Below, piece by piece: positions 23,447 through 34,291 of a stretch of DNA of 64,000 nt (position 1 is the stretch's first letter; every line of letters begins with the position of its first letter). Source of the DNA: Viola odorata (lineage: Eukaryota > Streptophyta > Magnoliopsida > Malpighiales > Violaceae); NCBI GenBank assembly GCA_963691705.1, contig OY829542.1, forward strand, positions 51,005,002 to 51,069,001, given 5' to 3'. The notes under the pieces are model-generated. The model was not told the origin of the DNA and did not search any database. It saw nothing but the letters and a program-made list of their open reading frames with translations. Both the position numbers and the translations under genes were made by a program.

Positions 23447-25043
23447 ATGGAGGCTGGTGATTTTAACCCTTTCTCTGATATTCGCGGAGACCCTAACATA
23501 GCTGGTTATCTTGAAAACTTACTCCAGCAAGGTGACAACTAAGGTTACTCAGATGACGAAGAGGAGGAGTTCGTGGAGGTCCGAGATGACGAGGGCGGAA
23601 ATACCGAGGACATTCCAGACTTAAACATTGAGCCTCAGCCGGAAAGTGAAGATGAAGGTCCTCCATATTTAAGTTGATAACTATTTTTGTGTATGATCAA
23701 AGATAAATTTTGTTTTCATTTTCGTAAGTATGTTTGTATGTGTCAGTTGCAGGACAACATTCATGCAACAAATGGCGCAGAGAAATAGGCCACGACGAGA
23801 GGGTTGCGGCATATGAGATGCTGTTGCGGAAGAGTCAGAACGGGAAGCTTCTGAGACGGACAACAACTAAAGTCGTTGTCGCCTTCAACATTTCAATTCG
23901 ATCTGTCCAGAGGTTGTGGAAATGGGGCCGAGAGTCTATGAATCACAACGTTTGCCTCAACAGAGTCAAGAATACTGGGAGGAAAAGGGTTGACTTTGAT
24001 TGGCAGCAAGTCCGGGATATTCCTCTGAGGAAGAGGACCACTATAAGGAATCTCTCCAAAGCACTAAAAGTATCCAAGAAACGTTTGTCAAATGCCTTGA
24101 AGAGTGGAGAGATCAGGCGACATTCTAATGCCATCAAGCCTATTTTGACAGATGCTAATCGACAAAGAAGGATTGAGTTCTGCCTGTCAATGCTGGATCC
24201 ACATTCACCTCATGCTGACTAGAGTTTCCAAGATATGACCAATGTCGTGCACATCGACGAGAAGTGGTTTCACATGACAAAGAAGACACAAACATACTAC
24301 ATGTTGGCAGACGAGGATGATCCAGTAAGGAAACTTGAATCCACTAATTTCATTCCAAAAATTATGTTTCTAGCAGCTGTAGCTAGGCCTAGGTATGCGC
24401 CTGATGGTAGATGCACTTTTGATGGAAATTAGGTATATTTCCTTTGGTAGATGAAGTGTGTGCTGTTAGGTCTAGTGCAAACAGACTGACAGGGTCAATG
24501 GAATTGAAGGCAATTGAAAAGATAGATAGGGATGTCATTAGGAAATTCATGATTGATAAGGTTTTGCCTTCAATTAGGGCTAAGTGGCCTGTAGAGAACA
24601 TTGGAGATCTAATCATTATCCAACAGGATAATGACAAGACTCATATCCTGCCTCATGATGAAGAATTCTTTTCAGCTGCTACCTCTCTTGGCTTGAATGT
24701 TATACTGTCATGTCAACCCCCTAACTCTCCTGATCTTAATGTCCTTGATCTTGGGTTCTTTAGCGCTATACAATCTCTCCAAGAACAGGATTGTGCTAGG
24801 TCTGTGGCTGAATTGGTTGCAACCGTACATAAGAGTTTTATTGAGTTTCCTGCAATCAAGTGTAATTATATATTTCTCACTCTTCAGTCATGTATTGTTG
24901 AAATTCTGAAACTTTTGGGGGATAACACTTACAAAATTCCGCACATGAGTAAGGAGTCTTTGGAAAGGCAAGGGTTGCTCCCTCTAGTCCTGCCATGTGA
25001 CTCCTTAATCATTGCAAATGCAAGGGCTCATCTACTCCCATAG
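23447..25043 (+). pseudogene. mariner-like (DD39D) transposase, decayed
   Basis: Two exons: 23447-23657 (acidic N-terminus) and 23753-25043, with a GT-AG intron that keeps phase. The product has a helix-turn-helix DNA-binding part (RSVQRLWKWGRESM region), then the plant mariner catalytic core. The first Asp is in VVHIDEKWFHM, the second in IIQQDND, and the third in NVLDLGFF exactly 39 residues later. Three lesions are visible: an in-frame TAA at 23540-23542, a TAG at 24220-24222, and a one-base deletion near 24427-24433 that shifts the frame. The intact enzyme would excise and insert elements at TA. This copy cannot make it, though its ends might be mobilised in trans. Confidence 0.88.
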
Positions 25044-25858
25044 CCTGTAAGTAATCTTACTTAATCATTTTCTTTTTGTTTTTTGTGTGGTTATGGATCT
25101 GGTGTGATTAATTTTCCATTACATGCTTGCAGGAAGACATGAGGATTTCAGCAAAGTACTGTGGTAGACAGTGGAATGGGATTTTAGGTTGTGCATTAGA
25201 AGTAATTATATAATTGATCCATATTTTTGTTAATGATAATGATCACAATATCCATCAATCTAAGTGTTTGCATTTGCAGTCAGCAGTAAATAGCAAATTT
25301 TTGGGCTGGAGATAGGTTGTACAGGTCGTATACCATGATACAATGATCAGTACAGATCATTTACTTGGGCAGTAGTTGATGTATAGGTGAACACTGTCAT
25401 AGTTTAGACCTGTATCATGGATTTTGAGAATTGGATATACAACTACAATGCAATTTTTGGGTTTACAATGCGTTTTCTGGGCAGTGGTTTAATGGAAAAT
25501 TTATGCATTATATGATGATGATGATGATGATTATATAGCCCAAATTCTTCTGAGATTGGTTGCATATGATGATAATATATGAAATATTTATTGTTATATG
25601 ATGATGTTGATGATGACGATGATGATCATATAGCTCAATTCTAGGTAAGTTTTATGCAGGTTTCACGACAATGATTTACCTCAGCTACATTCTAACATCA
25701 ACCCTATTATGCTGCAGTGTTTTCTCTCACTTTCCCAAAAGACTCAACGGTTGAGATTGTTTTAACTGTTTGCTTCCTTTTCTTTCAGAGTCCACCCCAA
25801 TAAAATCAGCTGAGAGGCAAGAGGCTAATGATCGTCTGCTTGATGGCCAGGTTGTGTC
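25044..25858. other. noncoding interval inside the mariner-type element
   Basis: No gene recognised. Two ATG/GAT trinucleotide runs stand out (about 25513-25531 and 25602-25626). A terminus that would close a normal-sized mariner was looked for here and not found. Confidence 0.5.
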
Positions 25859-27256
25859 TCAGCACAACCTGTTGCCGAGTTTCCTGACATTTAATAGATC
25901 TGTCCATGTTGTCGTTGGATATTTATTTACCTTATGTAATGTATTTTTATGCACCATACACCACAACAAGAATAGCTCAATTCTGGACATATTCCTAGAC
26001 ACAGTAGTTTTCCCAGCGAGGTTATAGGCCAGTGCTCTGTGGATCATCTTAAGGGCTGGGTCTCTGATTTGGTGTGCCTTGGAGTGTTTGTCAAAGACAG
26101 CCGTAGGGTCTCCAGTCAACTCTTGATATGCGGCAGTAAAATCCCAATCTTTGGGATAATCAGACAATGCATTCAAAAAACCAGGGGATAGCAATTCATT
26201 CGCATTCACAAATCCAACCAACAAATTGAACTTATTTATTGAAGAATGCTCCCAAACATCACACAACTTGAAGTTAACAACGTCAGGAGCATCAAAATCC
26301 AATCTATTTTCCCCCCTAATAAACAGACTAGTATGATCGAACCAAAAAGTAGTATGGAATTCTAAACAAAGCTCAGAATAAGCAGCATCCAAAACCAGCA
26401 GTAGACATTCCCAACCAATATTTTGCATATAAGTTTTAATTCGGTCACCAACTCCTAAGGGATCTAGTGAAGCAAAATCAAACGTTGTATATGGAGTGAT
26501 ACTAGAACTAAGTTTTTGAACAAGTTTGGCTTTCAGGTCTAATGTATCACACCTCAACCAACCTCTCAAATATTCAAGTGGGGGTACCTTGGTGGGCTTG
26601 GCCGTTAGTTTGCCCAATACTTCAGCCTCGGCATCCTCAGTCAAATCTCTTATGTCAGCATCGGCCTCGACCTCTTTCTGCTCCAGTGGCCGCTCTCCTT
26701 GTGACTTGGTGGAGGCTTTAGAGCTTTGCCCTTTCTTCATAGCAACCTGCTTAACCCCAGAGGGTTGCTTATTTGGAGGAGTTCCGGTGGGCTCACCTTG
26801 TGATTTGCTCGAGGCTTTAGAGCTTTGCCGTGTCGTGCGTTTATCGACCGCCCCTGCTGCCTCCTCAATCTCTGCCTCTGCCTCCGTCACAAGCTTCGTA
26901 GGGTTTGGCCTCACTTCTTTCTTGATAGCAACCTGCTTTACCCGAGAGGATTTATTCACTCGTGGGGGTGCGTTGGCGGGCTTGGCCGATAATGCAGTAC
27001 GAATGGCTACATTGCCGTCGCAATTCCCAGCAGTTTTTCTTCTGGTCCTCCTCTCTAGTCTGCCATCAACTACTGGTACTGTTCTCTTCAGTCTCGTATT
27101 GGTCCTTTCATCCCCGTCTGTGTCACTCAAGTAAATCGCTATGTCTTTCCCCTTGACGCTCTCCTCTGACCCAGAGGTTTCATTCCCTGCAACCTCAGCC
27201 TTATTCAAGTTGCCCGCCTGTTCAGCATCTATTTCTCTCACGACTGCATCAATCAT
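25859..27256 (-). CDS. ORF of 465 codons with ATHILA ORF1-like C-terminal half
   Basis: One open frame on the minus strand. Residues 1 to about 215 are hydrophilic, rich in Lys, Glu, Ala and Ser, and contain a near repeat (GQSSKASTKSQGE and RQSSKASSKSQGE). Residues about 225-465 look folded. The stretch PALKMIHRALAYNLAGKTTV followed by IELFLLWCMV resembles the conserved core of the Arabidopsis ATHILA ORF-1 family found in plant retroelements. I infer retroelement origin with modest confidence, and the function is unknown. It lies inside the putative mariner-type element, antisense to the transposase. Despite that setting it has no internal stop over 1.4 kb, which suggests recent arrival or selection. 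Confidence 0.5.
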   Translation of the reverse strand: MIDAVVREIDAEQAGNLNKAEVAGNETSGSEESVKGKDIAIYLSDTDGDERTNTRLKRTVPVVDGRLERRTRRKTAGNCDGNVAIRTALSAKPANAPPRVNKSSRVKQVAIKKEVRPNPTKLVTEAEAEIEEAAGAVDKRTTRQSSKASSKSQGEPTGTPPNKQPSGVKQVAMKKGQSSKASTKSQGERPLEQKEVEADADIRDLTEDAEAEVLGKLTAKPTKVPPLEYLRGWLRCDTLDLKAKLVQKLSSSITPYTTFDFASLDPLGVGDRIKTYMQNIGWECLLLVLDAAYSELCLEFHTTFWFDHTSLFIRGENRLDFDAPDVVNFKLCDVWEHSSINKFNLLVGFVNANELLSPGFLNALSDYPKDWDFTAAYQELTGDPTAVFDKHSKAHQIRDPALKMIHRALAYNLAGKTTVSRNMSRIELFLLWCMVHKNTLHKVNKYPTTTWTDLLNVRKLGNRLC

Positions 27257-27925
27257 TTGTTTAACTCATCCTTGTTCTAACGCCCTGCCGCAACTGGTTC
27301 GGTTGCAGACGGCTACGTGCCATGAGGGTCGCTTGAGTTGCTGGCCATGGAATGAGGGTTTGTTTGAGAAGTGAGCGGTCAAAGTGGAAAAAAATGGGAA
27401 GTTTTTGCGATTTAGAGTTGGTTTATTTATTTAAGTCATGAAGTGGGTTTTGCCAATTTTGGAAGTAGTTTTTGGCTATACAGTTTTTACTTGAATAAAA
27501 AATTAAGTAAAAACATGAAATGACAGAGTCGCTTCTGGCTAGGCCACAGGCTCGGCCTGGCAAATTAAATAATTGCACACATTGGAAATTCCATATGCCC
27601 ATCTACTTCACTGGCAGTGGATGGTTGGTGGATGATTGTTGTGATGAATTAGGCATTTCATCCCTGTTTTTGGTTGGATGTTTCTGTAGATAATGACCAT
27701 TTTAGATGAGGTTTACTCTGTTTTAATGATCATAGTTTCAATTTTTTGTTATTATCAGTAGTTGGTGTTTTAGTTACACTGAACTTCTATAATGCTTGAC
27801 AGATAATGCACTGGAAAATATACACACAACAACGTGAAGAATTATGTGACATGAAAAAGAAACATAGTGATTTTATTTATTTTTAACACCCCAAGGACAT
27901 ACCACTTGGGTGTATTACAGACACC
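27257..27925. other. interval between two minus-strand ORFs of the mariner-type element
   Basis: No coding feature recognised. The left part would be the promoter of the 465-codon ORF. The right part, with AATAAA-like strings on the minus strand near 27865-27890, would be the 3' end of the 128-codon ORF. Confidence 0.45.
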
Positions 27926-28312
27926 CTAACTAGTCAGACCCAGATTCATCATCGATGGTTGGGATGCCTGGATGGCATTAGCAAAGAGATTCAAATCAGC
28001 AGAAGCAAGGCTTGCACTATTAAGAGCCAGGTTGAGCCCCTCTCTCTTTTGGTTCATGTGAGCAATGGAGAGGTTAAGCTGGTTGATAGCCTCGCTGTAT
28101 GACTTGATTGCAGTCAGTGCCAGCCCCTCATGCTCAGCATCTTCGTACACCTCATCCTTCCTAGCCTTCATGTCCTCCAGCAACTCATTAAACTCCTTCA
28201 TGTCCTGGTTGGTCTGAAGAATCCTATTCTCCAACTGCACGATGTCCACGTCCAGATGATCTGAGAAGCGACCTACAACATTGTGGATCTCTACCTTCCT
28301 CTCACGATCCAT
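27926..28312 (-). CDS. small coiled-coil protein of unknown function, 128 aa
   Basis: An intact minus-strand frame. The protein is helical throughout, with heptad-like spacing of Leu, Ile and Val (for example VQLENRILQTNQDMKEFNEL) and alternating acidic and basic residues, so a coiled coil is likely. A TATA box (TATAAATA on the minus strand, 28423-28430) lies 111 bp upstream of the ATG and supports real transcription. I recognise no family. It lies within the putative mariner-type element between two other minus-strand ORFs, so it may be cargo or part of a second inserted element. Confidence 0.5.
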   Translation of the reverse strand: MDRERKVEIHNVVGRFSDHLDVDIVQLENRILQTNQDMKEFNELLEDMKARKDEVYEDAEHEGLALTAIKSYSEAINQLNLSIAHMNQKREGLNLALNSASLASADLNLFANAIQASQPSMMNLGLTS

Positions 28313-28422
28313 TATTCTCTACCTGCATAGAGAAAGCTTAAAAGAGCAAAGGAGATAAGCAGCAAACAACAGAAGAGAAGAGGCAGTTTGGGGATGAAGA
28401 AAATTAGGTCAGATAAGGCTGG

Positions 28423-28430
28423 TATTTATA
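28423..28430 (-). promoter_or_regulatory. TATA box of the 128-aa ORF
   Basis: Minus-strand TATAAATA at a standard distance upstream of the start codon at 28312. Confidence 0.5.
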
Positions 28431-29320
28431 GGGGGGTCAGTTGGGTTACCTGAGGTTATGTGATAAGGTGCATTACAGGAAAAGAGGGTGTTAACCAAAC
28501 AGTTGATGTGGCCAAAGTGTCACGCAACACACAAACCAAACCATTGCATCCAAACCAAACCAGTTATCAAAGATACACACAAACTGCACTATACCATTAC
28601 TTTAAACATTGCATCACTTTTAGAATCTAAAAGGCTGACTCCATTAGTAAATGGGAATCCAACTACAGGTCTACCATGTGCAGAGTTATCTAGGGCAAGC
28701 CCCTGCACTAGCTCAGTTATAGATCATTGAATGGTCAAATCGTCAACAGGGTTTGGGCGACTGTTATCGAAAGTACATTAATTCACAACAATTATTTCCA
28801 ATTTTTAATCCATCCATAGGCATTCATAATTATCATTCCAGGTGCCTATCTTTGCACCATCCAAGCATTCAAAGCACATAAAATGCAGGTTTATGAACAA
28901 GGAATAGCAAGTATTGCAAACTAGTGATGCACCACAGAGCAAATGAAACAGAGTCCGTTCTCAATATAGTTGCTTCTGCTCATGAAATTCCATATGCAAA
29001 CCAAACCAACAATGCAGAACACATCAAAGTGGAACAGAAAAAAAGAACAGGGCATCAATGCAACTGGATTAAACAGGCTAAAATAGGGACCATTCAACAA
29101 AAACATACACTTTAAACACCCTAAACACCCAACTACATTGAAGAAGCTGGCCATCCTAAATCCACCATCCTACTACTACTATAAACACCTTCTATCTACA
29201 TTCAACAAAGTGGCCATCCAAACAGAAAACAACATTCAGTCTACCAGAAACACTAATATAGCAAAAACTGGCCATCCAAAAGTTAATACCATTATGTCTA
29301 CAACCAACATCCTAATATAT
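28431..29320. other. noncoding interval with short degenerate repeats
   Basis: No gene recognised. The string TGGCCATCC(A/T)AA recurs at about 29150, 29210 and 29270 with about 60-bp spacing, within the likely 3' UTR of the 234-codon minus-strand ORF. Confidence 0.45.
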
Positions 29321-30025
29321 TCAGTAGTAATCAGGGAGAAGAATACGTAACATTTGGATGAAGCTCTCTTCGTAGAGTGGGTCATCTTTAGGGCGAAACA
29401 AACTTCGGATTGGCAACTTATTGAGATCGAAATCCATATCCACCTTCACTTCTGATGTATGCATTAAATCTTCAGTGGCAGGTAGATTTAAATCAGGAAT
29501 TTTATACTTCTTTGGATGCCCATGATTCAGGCCGAGATGCTCATCTTCTTCACTGGCAAGAGAGCACGAAACCTCCTCCGCTTCCAAAACAGTCACACGG
29601 GCCACCATTTCTTCCTTGGACACAGCCACGCTCTCTTCAAACACGACGTCGTCTTCACTTTCGTAGGTATCTGGCACAATGACATCCATATCACAGATTG
29701 TATCCGCCGCAACAGCCACCATCTCTTCAAACACGACGTCGTCTTCACAGTCGTAGGTATCTGCAACAATGACATCCATATCACAGATTGCATCCGCCGC
29801 AACAGCCACCGCGTTGACATCATCTCCAACCCCCGCCTCCGCGACTGCATCACCTTCGACCTCCGCCACCGCGGCGACATCATCCCCAACCCCAGGGACT
29901 CCAATTGAATCCGATACGAACATACCCATAAGCGGATCAAAGTACGCAACTATCATCCTAGGAATCATCCCAGAAATCAACACCCTCCATTTGGAAAAGT
30001 AGAAATTAAAAGTACAGATTTGCAA
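29321..30025 (-). CDS. acidic ORF of 234 codons with a DLNxxP (EAR-like) motif
   Basis: A single open frame, strongly acidic. Residues about 80-130 contain a tandem duplication: ICDMDVIVADTY...DDVVFEE is followed by ICDMDVIVPDTY...DDVVFEE. Near the C-terminus are IPDLNLP and then DFDLNKLP. The second fits the DLNxxP form of the EAR repression motif that recruits TOPLESS-type co-repressors in plants. Whether it works that way here is inference. No DNA-binding domain is visible. A start at the internal Met 20 is equally possible. The gene is the last ORF before the right end of the putative mariner-type element. Confidence 0.45.
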   Translation of the reverse strand: MQICTFNFYFSKWRVLISGMIPRMIVAYFDPLMGMFVSDSIGVPGVGDDVAAVAEVEGDAVAEAGVGDDVNAVAVAADAICDMDVIVADTYDCEDDVVFEEMVAVAADTICDMDVIVPDTYESEDDVVFEESVAVSKEEMVARVTVLEAEEVSCSLASEEDEHLGLNHGHPKKYKIPDLNLPATEDLMHTSEVKVDMDFDLNKLPIRSLFRPKDDPLYEESFIQMLRILLPDYY

Positions 30026-30275
30026 TGAAATTAAAACTGAAATTGAAGATGGAATTTTGGGATTCAGACCTCATTCGTGCTTCGGGTATAAATAGGGAAA
30101 AGCTTCGTTCCCCCGCAAATTTCATTTCAAACACAGAAAGAGGGAATTGAGGAAGGCAGTAGAAACCGAAGCCGAAGTCGAAGCCGTCGTCGTCACCAGC
30201 GCAGGCAGGCAGGGGCACCCTCGTCTTCTCCAGCCTCGGGATCCGAGAACGACATTTGTTGGGGGACTGCTTTTG

Positions 30276-30311
30276 GGGCGTAGAACGACGATTGTAACGC
30301 TCCAGAGGGAG
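30276..30311 (-). repeat. right terminal inverted repeat of mariner-type element
   Basis: Read on the minus strand from 30311 it starts CTCCCTCTGGAGCG and continues to CGTCGTTCTACG, next to a TA. A second, subterminal GTCGTTCTCGG occurs about 30 bp further in. Confidence 0.6.
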
Positions 30312-30313
30312 TA

Positions 30314-30944
30314 CTACTTTAAAAGAAAGATTAACTGATTCTATACCAGAATAATTGTGTAATTTCTGAGCTTTTCTTAATAAAAGCCTCAATTCTTCTT
30401 CTTTTATCTACAAATGAAAATTATAGTAAAATTATAATTATCTACAAAATTACCAATTTAACAATAGTAATGATATATTTATTTATTTATTTTCTTTGGG
30501 GTAAATTTATTTCTCACTATTTGTGAAACTCAAAAGTTGATTAGTCTTTTTAGATTTTGATTTCCTTGCAATGTACTCCAGGTATTATTTATTGAATTTT
30601 GGATTATAAAAAAACAGATGACACGTGGTTGTCCATTAGTACAGTCCATGTCATTCTGGAAGTTTATTTAGCATTACTCTTCTTTAATTATTAGAAAAAA
30701 TAAGGTGGAATCGTGATTTTGGACCTTTTGGTCACGTGGCGGAATTAAAAAAAAGAACAGTGACCCAACTCAACAACTCGCACCTTTCTTCTACGCTTAA
30801 GATTCGCTGTCAGATTCCCATTTCTTAATAGCCATTGCTACTCTGCTAATCGCTTTAGATTGTACTACCACATACCGAAAATAACATACACTTGATCTAA
30901 AAAATCGGAGTTGTCTTCTTTGTTATTTGCAGACTCCAAAAAAG
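30314..30944. other. upstream region of SGPP-like gene B
   Basis: AT-rich in its first half. From about 30690 it aligns by eye with the region upstream of gene A (19880-20185), including the shared string CTTTCTTCT.CGCTTAAGAT, so the promoter was duplicated with the gene. Confidence 0.55.
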
Positions 30945-33759
30945 ATGACAGCTTCCGGTGAAAATTCCGCTGGCACGTGAGTTTTTATAATTCCCCTTTT
31001 CTTCTGGATTTTTAACATTTCTGATCGCAAGTGTGATCTGGGTTTTCTCTATTTTTTGTTGACTCTTCAATATTATGTGATTATGCACCATTGTTCATTA
31101 AAAAGGTTAGAGCTTTTTGTACCCAGTTCCAAGAAGTATGGAGATTTGGTTGATTTCTCATGTTTTTTTTTTGTCTAATCTTGTTTATTGTTAGTAAATA
31201 TTAGACACTGTTTGATTCTTGGATTAGAGGAACGTGAGCTAACTCACCGTGTATATATAACACAATTCCAATTCCAATATTTACTGGGTGTTTGATCGAG
31301 TCTTTGTTAGTTGATTTTTTTTTTTGAATGTTGGTGCTGAACTTAGGATCTAAACAGTTCTGTCGCACCTTTATTGTTTGAGGTGGTTCTGCCTACTTTC
31401 ATGTATGAGTCTGTACTGGTATCTCTAATTAATCATTTCCTAGTTGCAATGTAGTCTGTGGTAGTGGAATTGTAGCCTCAATCCATTAACATAAGTAGTG
31501 CAATCTACTATTCATCGCATTTCTTGGACAGTCATGTCCAAGCTGGTTAATTGAACTTGATGCAAAGAGTTCTTGTTTGAATAAGCAATCTTTGTATCTT
31601 GAATTGATTTCAGATAGACGCTATCAATTTGAATAAAAAATATCTCAGTCGGTGAAAAAAAAAAGTGTTTTTTAGTAAATAGATAAGCCTATAATTGAAT
31701 TGTGTTTACAGTCATTTTTATGTAGAAACGTGTTCTTAACTTCTAGCTGTATGCAATTATACAAGTCTGTAGAGTTTTCTGGCCTACTTTATGTTCTTCT
31801 AAACAGAACTTCTACTCATCTTTTAAATATTTGCTCCCTTTCAACAAAATGAAGTTGAGCTTAAATAATCTGTATCATGGTGTTCTTGAATTGGGTAGTG
31901 AATGAATAATCGTGTACCTTGAGCAATCAAGCTCTGGGGTATCGAATGCTATGCTTGCAGGTCACCATGTATATGAGATGTTTTCCACCAGATCTGTCTT
32001 GGATTCTTTAGCCATGCAATAGTTGGCTGGTCTTTTTCATTTCATTCTTTAGCCGCAAGGATGTACTTCTGGTTATTCTTCCATTAGATGTTTAAGTGGC
32101 TTCATATGCTGGTAGCGTTTGTTGTGACAGCTAATTTCTTATGGAAGTATGAGCTAGTGGTGCGCTTTCATTACAACGTTTCTGGTTAGAAGTATTTTAT
32201 ACTAGGAAATTATTATTACTCCGTAGTGTTGTTAAGATAAATGGTTTTAAAAATGAAAAGGGGAAGTTATGTTGCTGCAAGTAATTTTCTTGTTATTGCA
32301 TCCAAACCAACATTAGTTCTCACATGCTTGAGAGGAACCTTGCTTTGCATTATGATTTGCCATCTCTGGAAGCTGGTGGTAGAGTCTAGTGACCATAGAA
32401 TTACAATGTATAGGAACCATATTTAAATGGATAATTTCTCCATTATTATAAAAGAAGGAAGGTATTAATGCAATTTCTTTTTGGTTCTGGTATTGATGCA
32501 ATTTTCATAATCAAGTCTGAGGACCTGGACCTCTGCAGGTAGCAGATTTCTTGTATAAAGATTTTTTTCCCGCTTTTATTTGTGGTTTAGGGCTCTCTGT
32601 TGTGTTGGTTGTTATTTGATGTTTGTCTTTAACTTTTGGGTACAGCAAAAGTTCTCTCTCCAGAGTTGCTCCTGTGGAAGCAATACTGTTTGACGTTGAT
32701 GGAACTCTTTGCGATTCAGATCCCATCCACTACTCCGCCTTTCGTGAGATGCTTCAAGAGGTAATGCCAGTTTTGCTTTCCTCAGTAAGACTCTCACTTA
32801 TCAGTGTGAGAGCAAATTTTCTTTTCTCGAAACGAAGAACAGTTTCTGTACCTGTTGTTTAGTTGATACATAATCCATCACTCTAGGTGGAGAACAACTT
32901 AAGCTGAACTGCTGAAGCATAGTATTGGTTGATAGATGGATTACTATTGCTTCCGACTGTAAACCTTAGTTTTGTGGCATTAATCACATTCAATGATCAA
33001 ACAGATAAATTTCAACGAAGGGGTTCCGATTACAGAGGAATTCTATATTGAGAATTTTGCTGGCAAGCACAATGATGAAGTCGCGTTGTTTCTCTTTCCT
33101 GACGACTTCCAGCGGGGCTTACAATTCACAAAGGACAAGGAAGCCATGTTCAGAAGGTAAACCTCAAATTCTTTACAGTCCAAAAGTTTTCATATGACTA
33201 ACATCTCAAATGCGAAAACAGATTGGCCCCCGAACAATTGAAGCCTATAAATGGCCTGTATAAATTGAAGAAATGGGTTGAAGATCATGGGTTGAGAAGA
33301 GCCGCTGTCACTAATGCTCCTAGACCTAATGCAGAACTCATGCTCTCACTTCTAGGCCTCTCAGACTTCTTTGAGGCTGTCATCCTGGGAGATGAATGTG
33401 AACACGCCAAACCACATCCTGAACCCTACTTGAAGGCTCTTGAACTACTTAACATTTCGAAGGATCACACCTTCATCTTTGAGGTCTGCCTTATATTTGG
33501 ATTGTGATTTTCAAGTTTGCTTAACCTTTATAGACTTTTTTCTCTGAAAACAGTGTTCGGTTTTGTTTCTGGCTAGGATTCTGTTTCCGGGATAAAAGCT
33601 GGAGTTGCAGCTGGAATGCCTGTTATCGGTTTAACCACCCGAAATCCTGCACATTTGCTGACGGAAGCAAAGCCTACATTTCTTATAAAAGATTATGAAG
33701 ACCAAAAACTGTGGGAAGCGTTGGAAGAGCTTGATAAAACACAAGCTGCAAAACTGTAG
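30945..33759 (+). CDS. SGPP: HAD-family hydrolase, SGPP-like, copy B
   Basis: Exons 30945-30976, 32646-32760, 33005-33156, 33222-33483 and 33577-33759 join in phase to 247 residues. Exons 1 to 4 have exactly the same lengths as in copy A (32, 115, 152 and 262 nt), and intron 1 is also alignable, so the two are a duplication that included introns and promoter. The HAD motifs are kept: FDVDGTLCDSD, AVTNAPRPNAE, KPHPEPY and DSVSGIKAG. Exon 2 differs from copy A at 6 of its 39 residues (for example I for L and S for Y near the catalytic loop), which could shift substrate range. Probable cytosolic sugar-phosphate phosphatase; substrate unproven. Confidence 0.92.
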
Positions 33760-34221
33760 CTTGAAGAAGTTCGTTAGCTACTCGAAGGGATTACTCGAAT
33801 AATTTTGTTGAAGAATGCATCGAATCGATCATTCGATAATGGTTTCACATTTGGGTTTTTGGCCATAGGTTCAATTGGAAGTTGGACATCTAACATCCAA
33901 TATACTATTTGATTTGACAATATTGGAAAATTATACTTTTACGGTGCATCATGAAATAACATGAAATATACCTTAACTAATAATATCTGTTTTATATTTG
34001 TAATTTATCCTCTTTTTCTCTAAATCAGTGTGAGATAAATGATTTAAACTCAAGTGAATCACTAAAATCCGAATACATAAAATAGAGAAAATCAGGTGAA
34101 AAAATCACAAATTCTTTTAGACCGACAGTGTTCGAATAAAATTAATTTTTTTTCAAGATATACACAATTCATAAGAAAGTATTTCAAAAATTATTTGTTT
34201 TTAGCGGCAACCAATTTTTAG
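33760..34221. other. spacer between SGPP-like B and the F-box gene
   Basis: 3' flank of gene B followed by AT-rich promoter sequence of the F-box gene. No further gene seen. Confidence 0.5.
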
Positions 34222-34228
34222 TATATAA
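34222..34228 (+). promoter_or_regulatory. TATA box of the F-box gene
   Basis: TATATAA, 143 bp upstream of the F-box start codon and upstream of a short uORF. Confidence 0.55.
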
Positions 34229-34291
34229 GAAGCCAACGCTCTAAATTCCACATCACTCTCCAAAAACAGACTTTCATCATTTTCCTCAGCA

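Larger units (their letters stand above)
22940..30311 (+). mobile_element. mariner-type element of about 7.4 kb with transposase remnant and three other ORFs
   Basis: The left end (after TA at 22938-22939) reads CTCCCTCCGGTTCC and soon ACGTCGTTTTAG. The right end (before TA at 30312-30313), read inward, is CTCCCTCTGGAGCG and soon CGTCGTTCTACG. The ends resemble each other and the Stowaway MITEs of this window. Inside lie a DD39D mariner-like transposase (23447-25043) and three minus-strand open frames (25859-27256, 27926-28312, 29321-30025). The unit sits exactly between duplicated HAD genes A and B. The pairing of these two ends is my inference. The inverted repeats are imperfect, and the right half could instead be a separate insertion. 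Confidence 0.55.
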
